A DNA stretch of 8,715 nucleotides from a bacterium (GTDB lineage Bacteria > UBA6262 > WVXT01), in contig DATKVN010000083.1 of assembly GCA_035530055.1 (NCBI GenBank), forward strand, positions 1-8,715, in the 5' to 3' direction. The translations under genes were made by a program, and so were the position numbers. A model generated the notes under the pieces. That model ran no database searches and was not told the DNA's origin. It worked only from the letters and a program-made list of their open reading frames with translations. This document shows positions 1 through 5,277 of this stretch, piece after piece; positions within the stretch are counted from its first letter, which is position 1; each line of letters starts with the position of its first letter.

Positions 1-31
1 TTTCCCAAACCGGATAGACAAGATAGGGACT

Positions 32-53
32 TGTAGGGGCTCGATTTATCGAG
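32..53. repeat. Palindromic repeat, TGTAGGRGCT type (left copy)
   Basis: The stretch opens with TGTAGGGGCT and contains the perfect dyad CTCGAT-TT-ATCGAG at 40-53. A related sequence starting TGTAGGAGCT occurs at 8489-8522 on the right side of the window, in the same orientation. The design (TGTAGGRGC followed by a short palindrome) resembles dispersed REP-like elements in many bacterial genomes. The right arm of a full element (CCCTACA) is missing here, so this is probably a partial copy. Confidence 0.5.
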
Positions 54-60
54 AAATATT

Positions 61-136
61 TGGAGTCCGCCTGAAAAGGTCTGGAGTCCTCCCGAAAGGG
101 AGGAATGGTTTAGCCCTTGCTTTCGCAACGACTCCA
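61..136. repeat. Hairpin-rich non-coding segment, probable repeat remnant
   Basis: TGGAGTCC occurs twice in direct orientation (61-68 and 82-89), and its inverse GACTCCA closes the segment at 130-136. Inside lies a perfect 7-bp stem (87-93 with 98-104) capped by a GAAA tetraloop, plus a smaller CCT-GAAA-AGG hairpin at 70-79. The stretch at 121-132 (TTTCGCAACGAC) resembles CTCGCAACGAC in the right-flank repeats near 8668. No reading frame is convincing. It is probably a degenerate palindromic repeat, though a short structured 5' leader of the next gene is not excluded. Confidence 0.4.
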
Positions 137-155
137 TTATAGGAAGGTCTAAATA

Positions 156-365
156 ATGCCAACTTATGAATATTCCTGCTTAGATTGTGGTAATAGATTC
201 GATATCTTTGCCACGCTGTCAGAAAAGGAAAAAGGACTTAAGGTGAAGTGCCCAAAGTGCAAAAGTAAAAAGACTTCTCAAGTCTTTGGCAATATCTCCG
301 TAATAACCCCGGGAAAAAGCAAGGGGTCCTCTTCGAGCTGTCCTCCAGGATGCTCCTGTCCGTAA
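156..365 (+). CDS. FmdB-family zinc-ribbon small protein (copy 1)
   Basis: This 69-residue protein begins MPTYEY, the hallmark N-terminus of the FmdB/CxxC_CxxC_SSSS putative regulatory family. It has a zinc ribbon formed by C8-x2-C11 and C32-x2-C35. The tail is serine- and cysteine-rich, with C62, C66 and C68 at the extreme C-terminus, where it could add a thiol metal or metalloid site. AGGAAGG (141-147) gives good ribosome-binding spacing to this ATG. A close paralogue lies at 7664-7882; they share the N-terminal MPTYEY, an EKEKGLKV stretch and SKKT after the second CxxC. The family's biochemical role is poorly defined and transcriptional regulation is only presumed. The gene sits just upstream of the arsR promoter and has no obvious promoter of its own. 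Confidence 0.85.
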   Translation: MPTYEYSCLDCGNRFDIFATLSEKEKGLKVKCPKCKSKKTSQVFGNISVITPGKSKGSSSSCPPGCSCP

Positions 366-369
366 GCGC

Positions 370-405
370 CTTTCTCGTCCAGAAATTAGAAGATGACAGA
401 GAAAG
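370..405 (+). other. Possible RNA hairpin between fmdB-like gene and arsR promoter
   Basis: CTTTCTC (370-376) is complementary to GAGAAAG (399-405). The stem extends by GTC (377-379) with GAC (395-397) if A398 is bulged, leaving a 15-nt loop. No U-rich run follows, so it is not a typical intrinsic terminator. It may simply reduce read-through into the following gene or be fortuitous. Confidence 0.2.
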
Positions 406-422
406 ATTACCTCCAGGCCATC

Positions 423-440
423 TTGAATTTGAGTGTTCAA
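423..440. promoter_or_regulatory. Candidate operator dyad upstream of the arsR-1 promoter
   Basis: TTGAA (423-427) and TTCAA (436-440) form a 5-8-5 inverted repeat ending seven bases before the -35 hexamer. ArsR/SmtB repressors bind imperfect dyads near their own promoters, so this is a plausible site. The short arms are also compatible with chance in AT-rich DNA. No equivalent dyad is evident before the second arsR. Confidence 0.25.
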
Positions 441-447
441 AATTTAC

Positions 448-477
448 TTGACAAATCTTGTTACATTATGCTATAAT
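448..477 (+). promoter_or_regulatory. Strong sigma-70-type promoter for module A
   Basis: A perfect -35 hexamer TTGACA (448-453) and a perfect -10 hexamer TATAAT (472-477) are separated by 18 bases. Transcription would start near 484, giving a leader of about 30 nt to the arsR start at 515. A strong promoter under a repressor is typical of self-regulated ArsR operons. Confidence 0.8.
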
Positions 478-484
478 TCGCATA
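467..484. promoter_or_regulatory. Candidate ArsR operator overlapping the -10 box
   Basis: TATGC (467-471) and GCATA (480-484) form an inverted repeat with an 8-bp spacer that contains the -10 hexamer. Binding here would block RNA polymerase. A further GCATA lies at about 496-500. The second arsR promoter has a similar TAATCGCATA string at 4664-4673, compared with TAATTCGCATA here. Confidence 0.3.
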
Positions 485-514
485 GTTGCATTAAAGCATA
501 AAGAGGAGGTTGAA

Positions 515-835
515 ATGCAAGAACCTATAGTTAAAATGATAGCCGGTTATTTTCAAGCGCTGAGTCACCCGACAAGAATTGAGATTTTGCAGCTTCTTAA
601 GAGTAAGGGAGAGATGTGTGTATGTGAGATAGTGGAGAAATTAGAAAAAGACCAATCCAATATCTCAAGGCATCTCAATGCACTTAGGACAGTGGGCGTT
701 GTGGAATTGCGGGGCGAGGGCGTAAGGTCATTTTACAAAGTGAAACATAAAGATGTGGACAAGATTCTTGATATAGTCAAGTCTATTTTGCATGCGCAAG
801 TAAAAGAAGGGCAAAAAGTTTTAGAGGCATTCTAA
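515..835 (+). CDS. arsR: ArsR/SmtB-family metalloid-responsive repressor (module A)
   Basis: This 106-residue winged-helix repressor should release its operator on binding As(III), Sb(III) or a related thiophilic ligand. The segment LSHPTRIEILQLL (16-28) is the typical ArsR helix. EMCVCEI (33-39) carries the C35-x-C37 pair of the As(III)-sensing alpha-3 site known from ELCVC-type ArsR proteins. The recognition helix is QSNISRHLNALR (47-58), followed by the wing (LRGEGVRSFYKV). The frame is open back to an ATG at 458, but that codon lies between the -35 and -10 boxes. The start at 515 has GAGGAGG at 503-509 and is correct. The permease follows 22 nt downstream. It shares the overall plan, but little sequence beyond the motifs, with the arsR at 4699. 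Confidence 0.93.
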   Translation: MQEPIVKMIAGYFQALSHPTRIEILQLLKSKGEMCVCEIVEKLEKDQSNISRHLNALRTVGVVELRGEGVRSFYKVKHKDVDKILDIVKSILHAQVKEGQKVLEAF

Positions 836-857
836 CTTCTTAGAGAGGAGAATTTGT

Positions 858-1904
858 ATGTTCTTCGATTTAATCTTTGCCGGGCTATTAGCCTTAAAAG
901 AATACATTGCCGAGCATGTTGTAACTTGTCTTGTGCCGGCTTTTCTCTTAGCCGGGGCAATGGTGAGTTTCGTATCTAAAGAAACAATTATTAAGTACTT
1001 AGGCTATGCAGCTAACAAGCTAAAGTCATTTGCCCTAGCCAGCGTAGGTAGCTTCTTCTTAGCTGCCTGTTCCTGTACAGTAATTCCTGTTGCCAGTGGG
1101 CTATATTATAGGGGAAGCGGAATTGGACCTGCCTTTATTCTTTTATGGGTAGCTCCCGCAGCAAATGTTCTGGCGCTTTTATACACGGGTGCGATTTTGG
1201 GCTATGAAATGGTAGGTTCCAGAGTTATCTCAGCAATTCTTATGGCATTTATCGTTGGACTGATTATGAATTTTGTTTTCAGAAAGAGCGAAGAAAAAAG
1301 AATAATTAATAACAGCGATAACCCGAAAGGAAAAGTAATCGGGTCGCGTGACCTTATCCTGATCCTTTTGATTTTGTTAACACTGCTTTTGCCAAATTAC
1401 CTGATAAGAAAAGGCCCCTATGTCCATAAAGTTATTGTCTGGGCAATAGCGACTATGATAATGATTATTTATGCTCTAAGAGTAAAGACAAAAGATGAAT
1501 TAAGAAATTGGCTGCGCGAGACCTTCTTTTTTGTAAGGATAATATTTCCTTTACTTCTTTTAGGTGTTTTTATCGTGGGTATCATCGGAAAGATTTTACC
1601 GCAAGAGTGGATTCAGAACTATTTGGGAGGCTCATCTTTAGGCGCTTCGTTCCTGGCAACTCTAATTGGGGCGGTAAGTTATTTTGCCACTATGACTGAA
1701 GCGCCTTTTGTGGATACTTTAATGAAACTGGGCATGGGGAAAGGTCCAGCTTTGGCATTATTATTGACTGGTCCGGGTATCAGTCTTCCTAACTGGCTGG
1801 CAATAGCCAGAGTGTTTGGTGCCAAAAAGGCAATTTGCTATGTGTTGACGATAATTGCGTTGGGAACTTTTGTGGGTTGGTTTTTTGGGAACTTCATATT
1901 CTAA
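858..1904 (+). CDS. ArsP_1-family (DUF318) permease, divergent CSCT form
   Basis: This 348-residue polytopic membrane protein has about eight hydrophobic segments in two halves. The first half ends with CSCTVIPV (71-78) followed by a GLYYRGSGIGPAF loop and a WVAPAANVL segment. The second half carries TMTEAP (278-283) and GPGISLPNWL (305-314). These paired cysteine and TEAP/GPG-SLP motifs define the predicted permease family that includes the organoarsenical exporter ArsP. The usual CSCG is CSCT here, and the central loop (about 142-164) is short and charged. The start has GAGAGGAG at 843-850. The gene sits between arsR and a mini-thioredoxin. The substrate is unknown; export of a thiol-reactive metalloid or metal is the likeliest role. 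It is clearly shorter than and different from the second permease at 5278. Confidence 0.85.
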   Translation: MFFDLIFAGLLALKEYIAEHVVTCLVPAFLLAGAMVSFVSKETIIKYLGYAANKLKSFALASVGSFFLAACSCTVIPVASGLYYRGSGIGPAFILLWVAPAANVLALLYTGAILGYEMVGSRVISAILMAFIVGLIMNFVFRKSEEKRIINNSDNPKGKVIGSRDLILILLILLTLLLPNYLIRKGPYVHKVIVWAIATMIMIIYALRVKTKDELRNWLRETFFFVRIIFPLLLLGVFIVGIIGKILPQEWIQNYLGGSSLGASFLATLIGAVSYFATMTEAPFVDTLMKLGMGKGPALALLLTGPGISLPNWLAIARVFGAKKAICYVLTIIALGTFVGWFFGNFIF

Positions 1905-1926
1905 AAAGTTGAAAAGGAGAAAAAAA

Positions 1927-2166
1927 ATGAAGATTGAAGTTGTAGGTCCGGGATGTCCAAGATGTAAAGCGACAGAGAAAAATGTAAACGAGGCTCTTAA
2001 GGAATTGGGTATCGACGCCGAAGTTACTCATGTTCATGATATGGGTGAAATGGCAAAGAGAGGAGTAATGTTTACTCCCGCTCTGATTGTGGACGGTCAG
2101 ATTAAGACTTCCGGCAAGATTCCTACAGTAGGTGAGATAAAAAATATTTTGTCTTCCGATAAATAA
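1927..2166 (+). CDS. Mini-thioredoxin (redox-active disulfide protein 2 type)
   Basis: This 79-residue cytosolic thioredoxin-fold protein has the active site GPGCPRCKA (C10-x2-C13) directly after the first beta strand and the cis-proline loop TPALIVDG (50-57). Length and motifs match the MTH895-like small thioredoxins often found beside ArsP_1 permeases. The frame is open upstream to 1855 inside the permease gene, but the ATG at 1927 has AAGGAGA at 1914-1920 and gives the family's normal N-terminus (MKIEVVGPGC). It probably reduces or loads a thiol partner, either the neighbouring permease or the CcdA-like transporter at 2435. The next gene begins 4 nt after its stop codon, implying translational coupling. 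Confidence 0.9.
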   Translation: MKIEVVGPGCPRCKATEKNVNEALKELGIDAEVTHVHDMGEMAKRGVMFTPALIVDGQIKTSGKIPTVGEIKNILSSDK

Positions 2167-2170
2167 GCAA

Positions 2171-2419
2171 ATGAAAGAAAAAGTTGTTATCAGTCTAAAT
2201 CAAAAAGAACAGATTGAACTTGAGCGAATTACAACTGATGGGGACGAAAAGCAAGCTTTGGAGTTCTTAAGAGAAGTGGTGAAAAAGAAGGCTGCTAAAG
2301 CTGCTGCCCCAGGTTGTAAGCCAGTATTTGAATGGCAAGGGAAAGAGCCTCAAATACTAACAGAAATGAAAGCTAAAACAAAGAATAAGGAAAATCAAAG
2401 GTCAAAAAGATTGAAATAA
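2171..2419 (+). CDS. Unrecognised small CKPxF protein, long form
   Basis: I do not recognise this 82-residue soluble protein. It begins with a short hydrophobic strand (VVISL), continues into an acidic helix (about 11-42) containing LExI, DxD and EFLRE, and reaches the motif GCKPVF (48-53) with the only cysteine, C49. The rest is a lysine-rich tail. Residues 18-53 align without gaps to the 52-residue protein at 5089-5247, sharing LExI, DxD, AxxFLxE, a lysine and CKPxF at identical spacing. The start lies 4 nt after the mini-thioredoxin stop with only a weak ribosome site, so expression probably depends on coupling. Position between thioredoxin and CcdA suggests a thiol or metalloid carrier; that is inference only. 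The lysine-rich tail is absent from the other copy. Confidence 0.8.
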   Translation: MKEKVVISLNQKEQIELERITTDGDEKQALEFLREVVKKKAAKAAAPGCKPVFEWQGKEPQILTEMKAKTKNKENQRSKRLK

Positions 2420-2434
2420 GGAAAGGATATATTT

Positions 2435-3166
2435 ATGGGTAATGTGACTATATGGGGTCTTTTTGGATTGGGTATAATGACCAGCCTTTCTCCCTGCTCT
2501 TTAGCGCTTCTTGTTGCCGCGCTATCTTTTATCATTAGTGAAGAGAAAAATTTGAAAGAAGGAATCTCTATCGGGATTTCTTTTACCTTAGGGATGAGCT
2601 TTGTCTTTTTTATTCTTGGACTTTTTATTTCTAAGTTAGGCCAATTCATAAGGTTTGCACATCTTTTTTATATCATCGCCGGGATATTTTTAGTTCTCTT
2701 TGGTTTAAGCCAATTAGGTATCTATAAGGGAGCAAAGATTAAACTCTTTGCTAAAAGTAATGATGGTAAACCGAGAAATCTTAATATCATCCAACGATTA
2801 GTATTTTCTGTTTTACGTTTAGGTCAATATTCAAAGATTTTGTCTGCATTTATCTTAGGGACACTTTTTGCTTTTGGGTGGGCGCCTTGCGCAGTATCTT
2901 TGATTATGCCGGTAGCGCTTTTAATAATGAGCCAGGATATAACCATCTGGCAAGGCGGAGGACTTTTGTTTACGTTCGGTTTAGGTCATGGAGTTCCAAT
3001 TATACCTTTAGCCGCTCTTTCCGGTCAGATGCGCGCTCAAGTAGCAAATAAATTTACCAAGGCAGGTGAATATCTTGTTAAGATATTCGGGGTGATTATT
3101 TTGGTTATCGGTATATTATTTATCATCTATGGCCCAAAGTTAAATGTTATTTTTGGAGGTAAATAA
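2435..3166 (+). CDS. ccdA: CcdA/DsbD-type membrane thiol-disulfide transporter
   Basis: This 243-residue protein has six hydrophobic segments and two proline-cysteine motifs, SPCS (C21) in the first helix and APCA (C152) in the fourth. This is the arrangement of CcdA, which moves reducing equivalents from cytosolic thioredoxin across the membrane. A soluble insertion (about 97-132) separates the halves, and FGLGHGVPIIPLAALSG follows in the fifth helix region. The ribosome site AAGGAAAGG lies at 2418-2426. Upstream is a candidate cytosolic electron donor (mini-thioredoxin). Downstream, 2 nt after the stop, is a candidate exported acceptor, so the three may form a dedicated relay. Its presence inside an arsR-permease operon is less usual than with cytochrome c genes. 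Confidence 0.85.
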   Translation: MGNVTIWGLFGLGIMTSLSPCSLALLVAALSFIISEEKNLKEGISIGISFTLGMSFVFFILGLFISKLGQFIRFAHLFYIIAGIFLVLFGLSQLGIYKGAKIKLFAKSNDGKPRNLNIIQRLVFSVLRLGQYSKILSAFILGTLFAFGWAPCAVSLIMPVALLIMSQDITIWQGGGLLFTFGLGHGVPIIPLAALSGQMRAQVANKFTKAGEYLVKIFGVIILVIGILFIIYGPKLNVIFGGK

Positions 3167-3168
3167 TA

Positions 3169-3720
3169 ATGAGAAAAATCAGCATCCTCACAATTTTCAT
3201 TTGTGTTATATTATTGACTTTTTCTCAAATACTATATGTAAAAGCAGAGCCAAAAATGGCAACAAATTTTCAATTACGCGACCCCTGGGATTATGAATTT
3301 TCTTTAGAGCAGTTTAAAGATAAACCTGTTATTTTACATTTTTTCCGAATTTATTGCGGCGGAAAGATTACAAAAGAAAGTTTCAAGCAAATAGAAGAGC
3401 TAAATAAAATCTGTGCAAAATTATGTGAGGGCGAAAAATGCACAGAGGGAGACGTTCATATAATAAGTATAACCTTAGCAACCTGTCCTACTACTGACCT
3501 TAAGGAATGGGCAGAATACTTTAATATAAACTGGCTTTTAGGCAATGACTACGACGATTACAAACTCGACATAATTAAAGATTATTCCAAATATCTTTCT
3601 GAACTTACCGACCCCTCATTGATATTTCTCAATAAAAACCACGAGGTTGTATTTACTTCAGATTATTTGGATGCATCTGAGATTATTGAAAAATTAAAAG
3701 AGGTATCGCAAATCAATTGA
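3169..3720 (+). CDS. Exported thioredoxin-fold protein with CGGK active-site variant
   Basis: This 183-residue protein starts with a positively charged N-terminus and a hydrophobic segment (5-24), with a signal-peptidase-like VKA|EP site near residue 26. The mature part has the TlpA/SCO/peroxiredoxin layout: NFQLRDPW, a strand KPVILHFFR, then YCGGK (C63) where thioredoxins have CxxC, and later DPSLIFLNKNHEVV as the cis-Pro-like region. The second active-site cysteine is replaced, giving C-G-G-K. Further cysteines are C82, C86, C91 and C106 (TCPTTDLKEWAE, recalling SCO-like proteins). Its ribosome site TGGAGGT lies in the end of ccdA. It is probably the periplasmic or membrane-surface partner of CcdA. 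Its function could be a one-cysteine reductase, a peroxiredoxin-like enzyme or a metal carrier. Confidence 0.7.
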   Translation: MRKISILTIFICVILLTFSQILYVKAEPKMATNFQLRDPWDYEFSLEQFKDKPVILHFFRIYCGGKITKESFKQIEELNKICAKLCEGEKCTEGDVHIISITLATCPTTDLKEWAEYFNINWLLGNDYDDYKLDIIKDYSKYLSELTDPSLIFLNKNHEVVFTSDYLDASEIIEKLKEVSQIN

Positions 3721-3794
3721 AAATAAAGAATTATATATGATTACCAGAATCGGTATTATGGCCGCTGATTCGGAATATCATTAGAAGTAAAAAC

Positions 3795-4631
3795 TTGAGA
3801 AATAAAAAAGAGAAGGAAATAGTAGTATTTCCAAATAGAGAAGAATCTAAAAGAGCAAAGGAGATTATTAACCAGACCAGGGTAGCCTTTGAGCCGATAG
3901 CGCCACCGGAGAGTTTTCTGGATGTAGCAAGCGAGGTGTTTATATTTTCTCAGGAGGATAGGCCCAGAATAGAACTTGCCATATCTAATAAAAACTTAGC
4001 GGTTAGTGGATTTATAGATTATAAGCCGGCTTCTATTTTGCCTCAAAAGTTAAGAAGAGACCAGATTCGGGCATCATTATTGAAGGATATAAATATCACC
4101 TTTGTTGCTCCTTGTATTGCTGACCCAAAAAAGATAAGGCTAATTGCCTATTTTTTCAACAATGTCGCTGAGGTTTTCCCCTACCTTAATTCTGTAATGA
4201 ATAATGCCACATACAACAAAGAGGCTCCTACCTTGAATTTCTCAAAAGAGCGGCGTATGGTTAATATTTATTCTCACAAAGTTGCTATTGCCAAGGCTGA
4301 TGAGATAGTCGATGCCTGGCAAATTTTGACCTATATAAAGGACTTAATCAATGATACATATAATAAAAAAGATTCTATAGTGCCAAATTATGAAAGAAAG
4401 GTTCGCGCAACTGCTTTAGAAATATACGGTTGGCTTCCCAAGACAAATTGTAAACAATGTAGTGAGACAACCTGTCTTGCCTTTGCAGTGAAGCTTCTTT
4501 TGGGCGAACAGAATATCATTAACTGTAAACCCCTTTTCACTAAAATATACGAAGATAAGAAAAGGATTATGCTTGACATAGTAGAGGCTTTAGGATACGA
4601 AGTGCCTGAGGATTTTGAAGAAAAGCATTGA
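3795..4631 (+). CDS. Protein with C-terminal 4Fe-4S (PF04060-type) cysteine motif
   Basis: This 278-residue soluble protein has a C-terminal module containing C219-x2-C222-x4-C227-x16-C244 and the TCLAFAVKLLLGE signature. This is the spacing of the Fe-S cluster domain also found in corrinoid Fe-S proteins and RnfB. Residues 1-200 are not recognised. They begin basic, contain one cysteine (C107, APCIADPKK) and show no transmembrane segment. The only plausible start is TTG at 3795; the next in-frame ATG is at residue 135. A weak AGAAG precedes it, and the upstream 74 nt carry no clear promoter, so it may be read from module A. Its stop codon overlaps the -35 box of the next promoter. A redox or electron-transfer role for module A or B is inferred from position. 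Confidence 0.75.
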   Translation: MRNKKEKEIVVFPNREESKRAKEIINQTRVAFEPIAPPESFLDVASEVFIFSQEDRPRIELAISNKNLAVSGFIDYKPASILPQKLRRDQIRASLLKDINITFVAPCIADPKKIRLIAYFFNNVAEVFPYLNSVMNNATYNKEAPTLNFSKERRMVNIYSHKVAIAKADEIVDAWQILTYIKDLINDTYNKKDSIVPNYERKVRATALEIYGWLPKTNCKQCSETTCLAFAVKLLLGEQNIINCKPLFTKIYEDKKRIMLDIVEALGYEVPEDFEEKH

Positions 4632-4656
4632 CAAGGATTTTTCTTTGTAGTATTAT
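4628..4656 (+). promoter_or_regulatory. Strong sigma-70-type promoter for module B
   Basis: A perfect -35 hexamer TTGACA (4628-4633) and a -10 TATTAT (4651-4656) are separated by the ideal 17 bases. The -35 box overlaps the TGA stop of the Fe-S protein gene. Transcription should begin near 4663, leaving about 36 nt of leader before the second arsR. Confidence 0.75.
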
Positions 4657-4681
4657 ATCTGTGTAATCGCATATAAAGATA
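4656..4681. promoter_or_regulatory. Candidate ArsR operator at the module B start site
   Basis: TATCT (4656-4660) and AGATA (4677-4681) form an inverted repeat around the predicted transcription start. The spacer contains TAATCGCATA (4664-4673), nearly the TAATTCGCATA of the module A promoter. This is a reasonable place for autoregulation, but the arms are short. Confidence 0.3.
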
Positions 4682-4698
4682 CGACCGAAGGAGGTTCG

Positions 4699-5061
4699 AT
4701 GAAACAGTATATTGATTTATTTAAGACACTTTCAGACGAGACACGTTTAAGGATTATGGTTTTACTTTCTGAGAAAGAACTCTGTGTCTGCCAGATTGAG
4801 GCTGCCCTTGGTCTTCCTCAGACCAAGGTTTCTCGCCATCTTACGGTTTTAAGATATGCTGGTTTGGCAAAGGACAGACGGGATGGCTTGTGGATTTATT
4901 ATTCTCTTGCAGAGCCAAAAAATAAGGTTGAAGAGAATTTGTTTGAATGCTTTAGAGAATGCCTGCGCAAGGAAAAATCCTTTAGAGCGGATTTAACCAA
5001 TATGAAGAAATGCATTGCTCGGCCCTTAGAAGTTATTGCTGAGATGGTGCGAAAAAGTTAA
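4699..5061 (+). CDS. arsR: ArsR-family As(III)-responsive repressor (module B)
   Basis: This 120-residue winged-helix repressor has the ArsR opening LFKTLSDETRLRIMVLL (7-23) and the As(III)-binding helix KELCVCQI (26-33) with C29-x-C31, very close to the classical ELCVC motif. The recognition helix is LPQTKVSRHLTVLR (39-52) and the wing is DRRDGLWIYYSL. Extra cysteines C84, C88 and C105 occur in the C-terminal helix region (LFECFRECLR), which could provide a further metalloid ligand as in some ArsR variants. AAGGAGG (4688-4694) precedes the ATG. It heads a tight operon with the small CKPxF gene, arsP and arsM, and is expected to repress them until trivalent arsenic appears. Confidence 0.95.
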   Translation: MKQYIDLFKTLSDETRLRIMVLLSEKELCVCQIEAALGLPQTKVSRHLTVLRYAGLAKDRRDGLWIYYSLAEPKNKVEENLFECFRECLRKEKSFRADLTNMKKCIARPLEVIAEMVRKS

Positions 5062-5088
5062 CAGATTATTTTTAAGGAGGAAAGATAG

Positions 5089-5247
5089 ATGGCTATTGTT
5101 AGTTTAACCCTGGATGATAAACAAAAGATGTGGCTTGAGCAAATTATCTTAGATAAAGATAAAGAGGAAGCCTTTAGATTCCTAAAGGAATGTATCTACG
5201 ATAAAATTAAAGTCCAAGAACAAAGCCATTGTAAGCCAGCATTTTAA
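5089..5247 (+). CDS. Unrecognised small CKPxF protein, short form (52 aa)
   Basis: This short frame has an excellent ribosome site (AAGGAGG at 5074-5080, eight bases before the ATG) and fills the gap between arsR and arsP exactly. The protein begins MAIVSLTLDDK, forms an amphipathic helix (LEQIILDKDKEEAFRFLKE) and ends HCKPAF, so the cysteine C48 lies four residues from the C-terminus. A second cysteine is C35. It aligns without gaps over 35 residues to residues 18-53 of the protein at 2171-2419, sharing LExI, DxD, AxxFLxE and CKPxF. The conserved terminal motif and recurrent neighbourhood with ArsP_1 permeases make it a real gene. A role as permease accessory or arsenic carrier is speculative. 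Confidence 0.85.
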   Translation: MAIVSLTLDDKQKMWLEQIILDKDKEEAFRFLKECIYDKIKVQEQSHCKPAF

Positions 5248-5277
5248 TTTAGAATTTGAAAATAAGGAAAATTAAAG

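Noticed and set aside
219-440. 73-codon minus-strand open frame across the first FmdB gene
   Set aside because: It is a shadow of the clear FmdB gene and has no recognisable features.
458-514. N-terminal extension of the first ArsR
   Set aside because: The extension starts within the promoter spacer; the ATG at 515 has a strong ribosome site and gives the family's normal length.
1508-1699. 63-codon plus-strand open frame inside the first permease
   Set aside because: It lies wholly within the permease in another frame and has no supporting motif.
1855-1926. N-terminal extension of the mini-thioredoxin
   Set aside because: It overlaps the permease gene; the ATG at 1927 has a good ribosome site and gives the canonical N-terminus.
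3737-3784. 15-codon open frame (MITRIGIMAADSEYH) before the Fe-S protein
   Set aside because: It has no ribosome site and no continuation in another frame that restores a known protein. It might be a gene remnant, but this cannot be supported.
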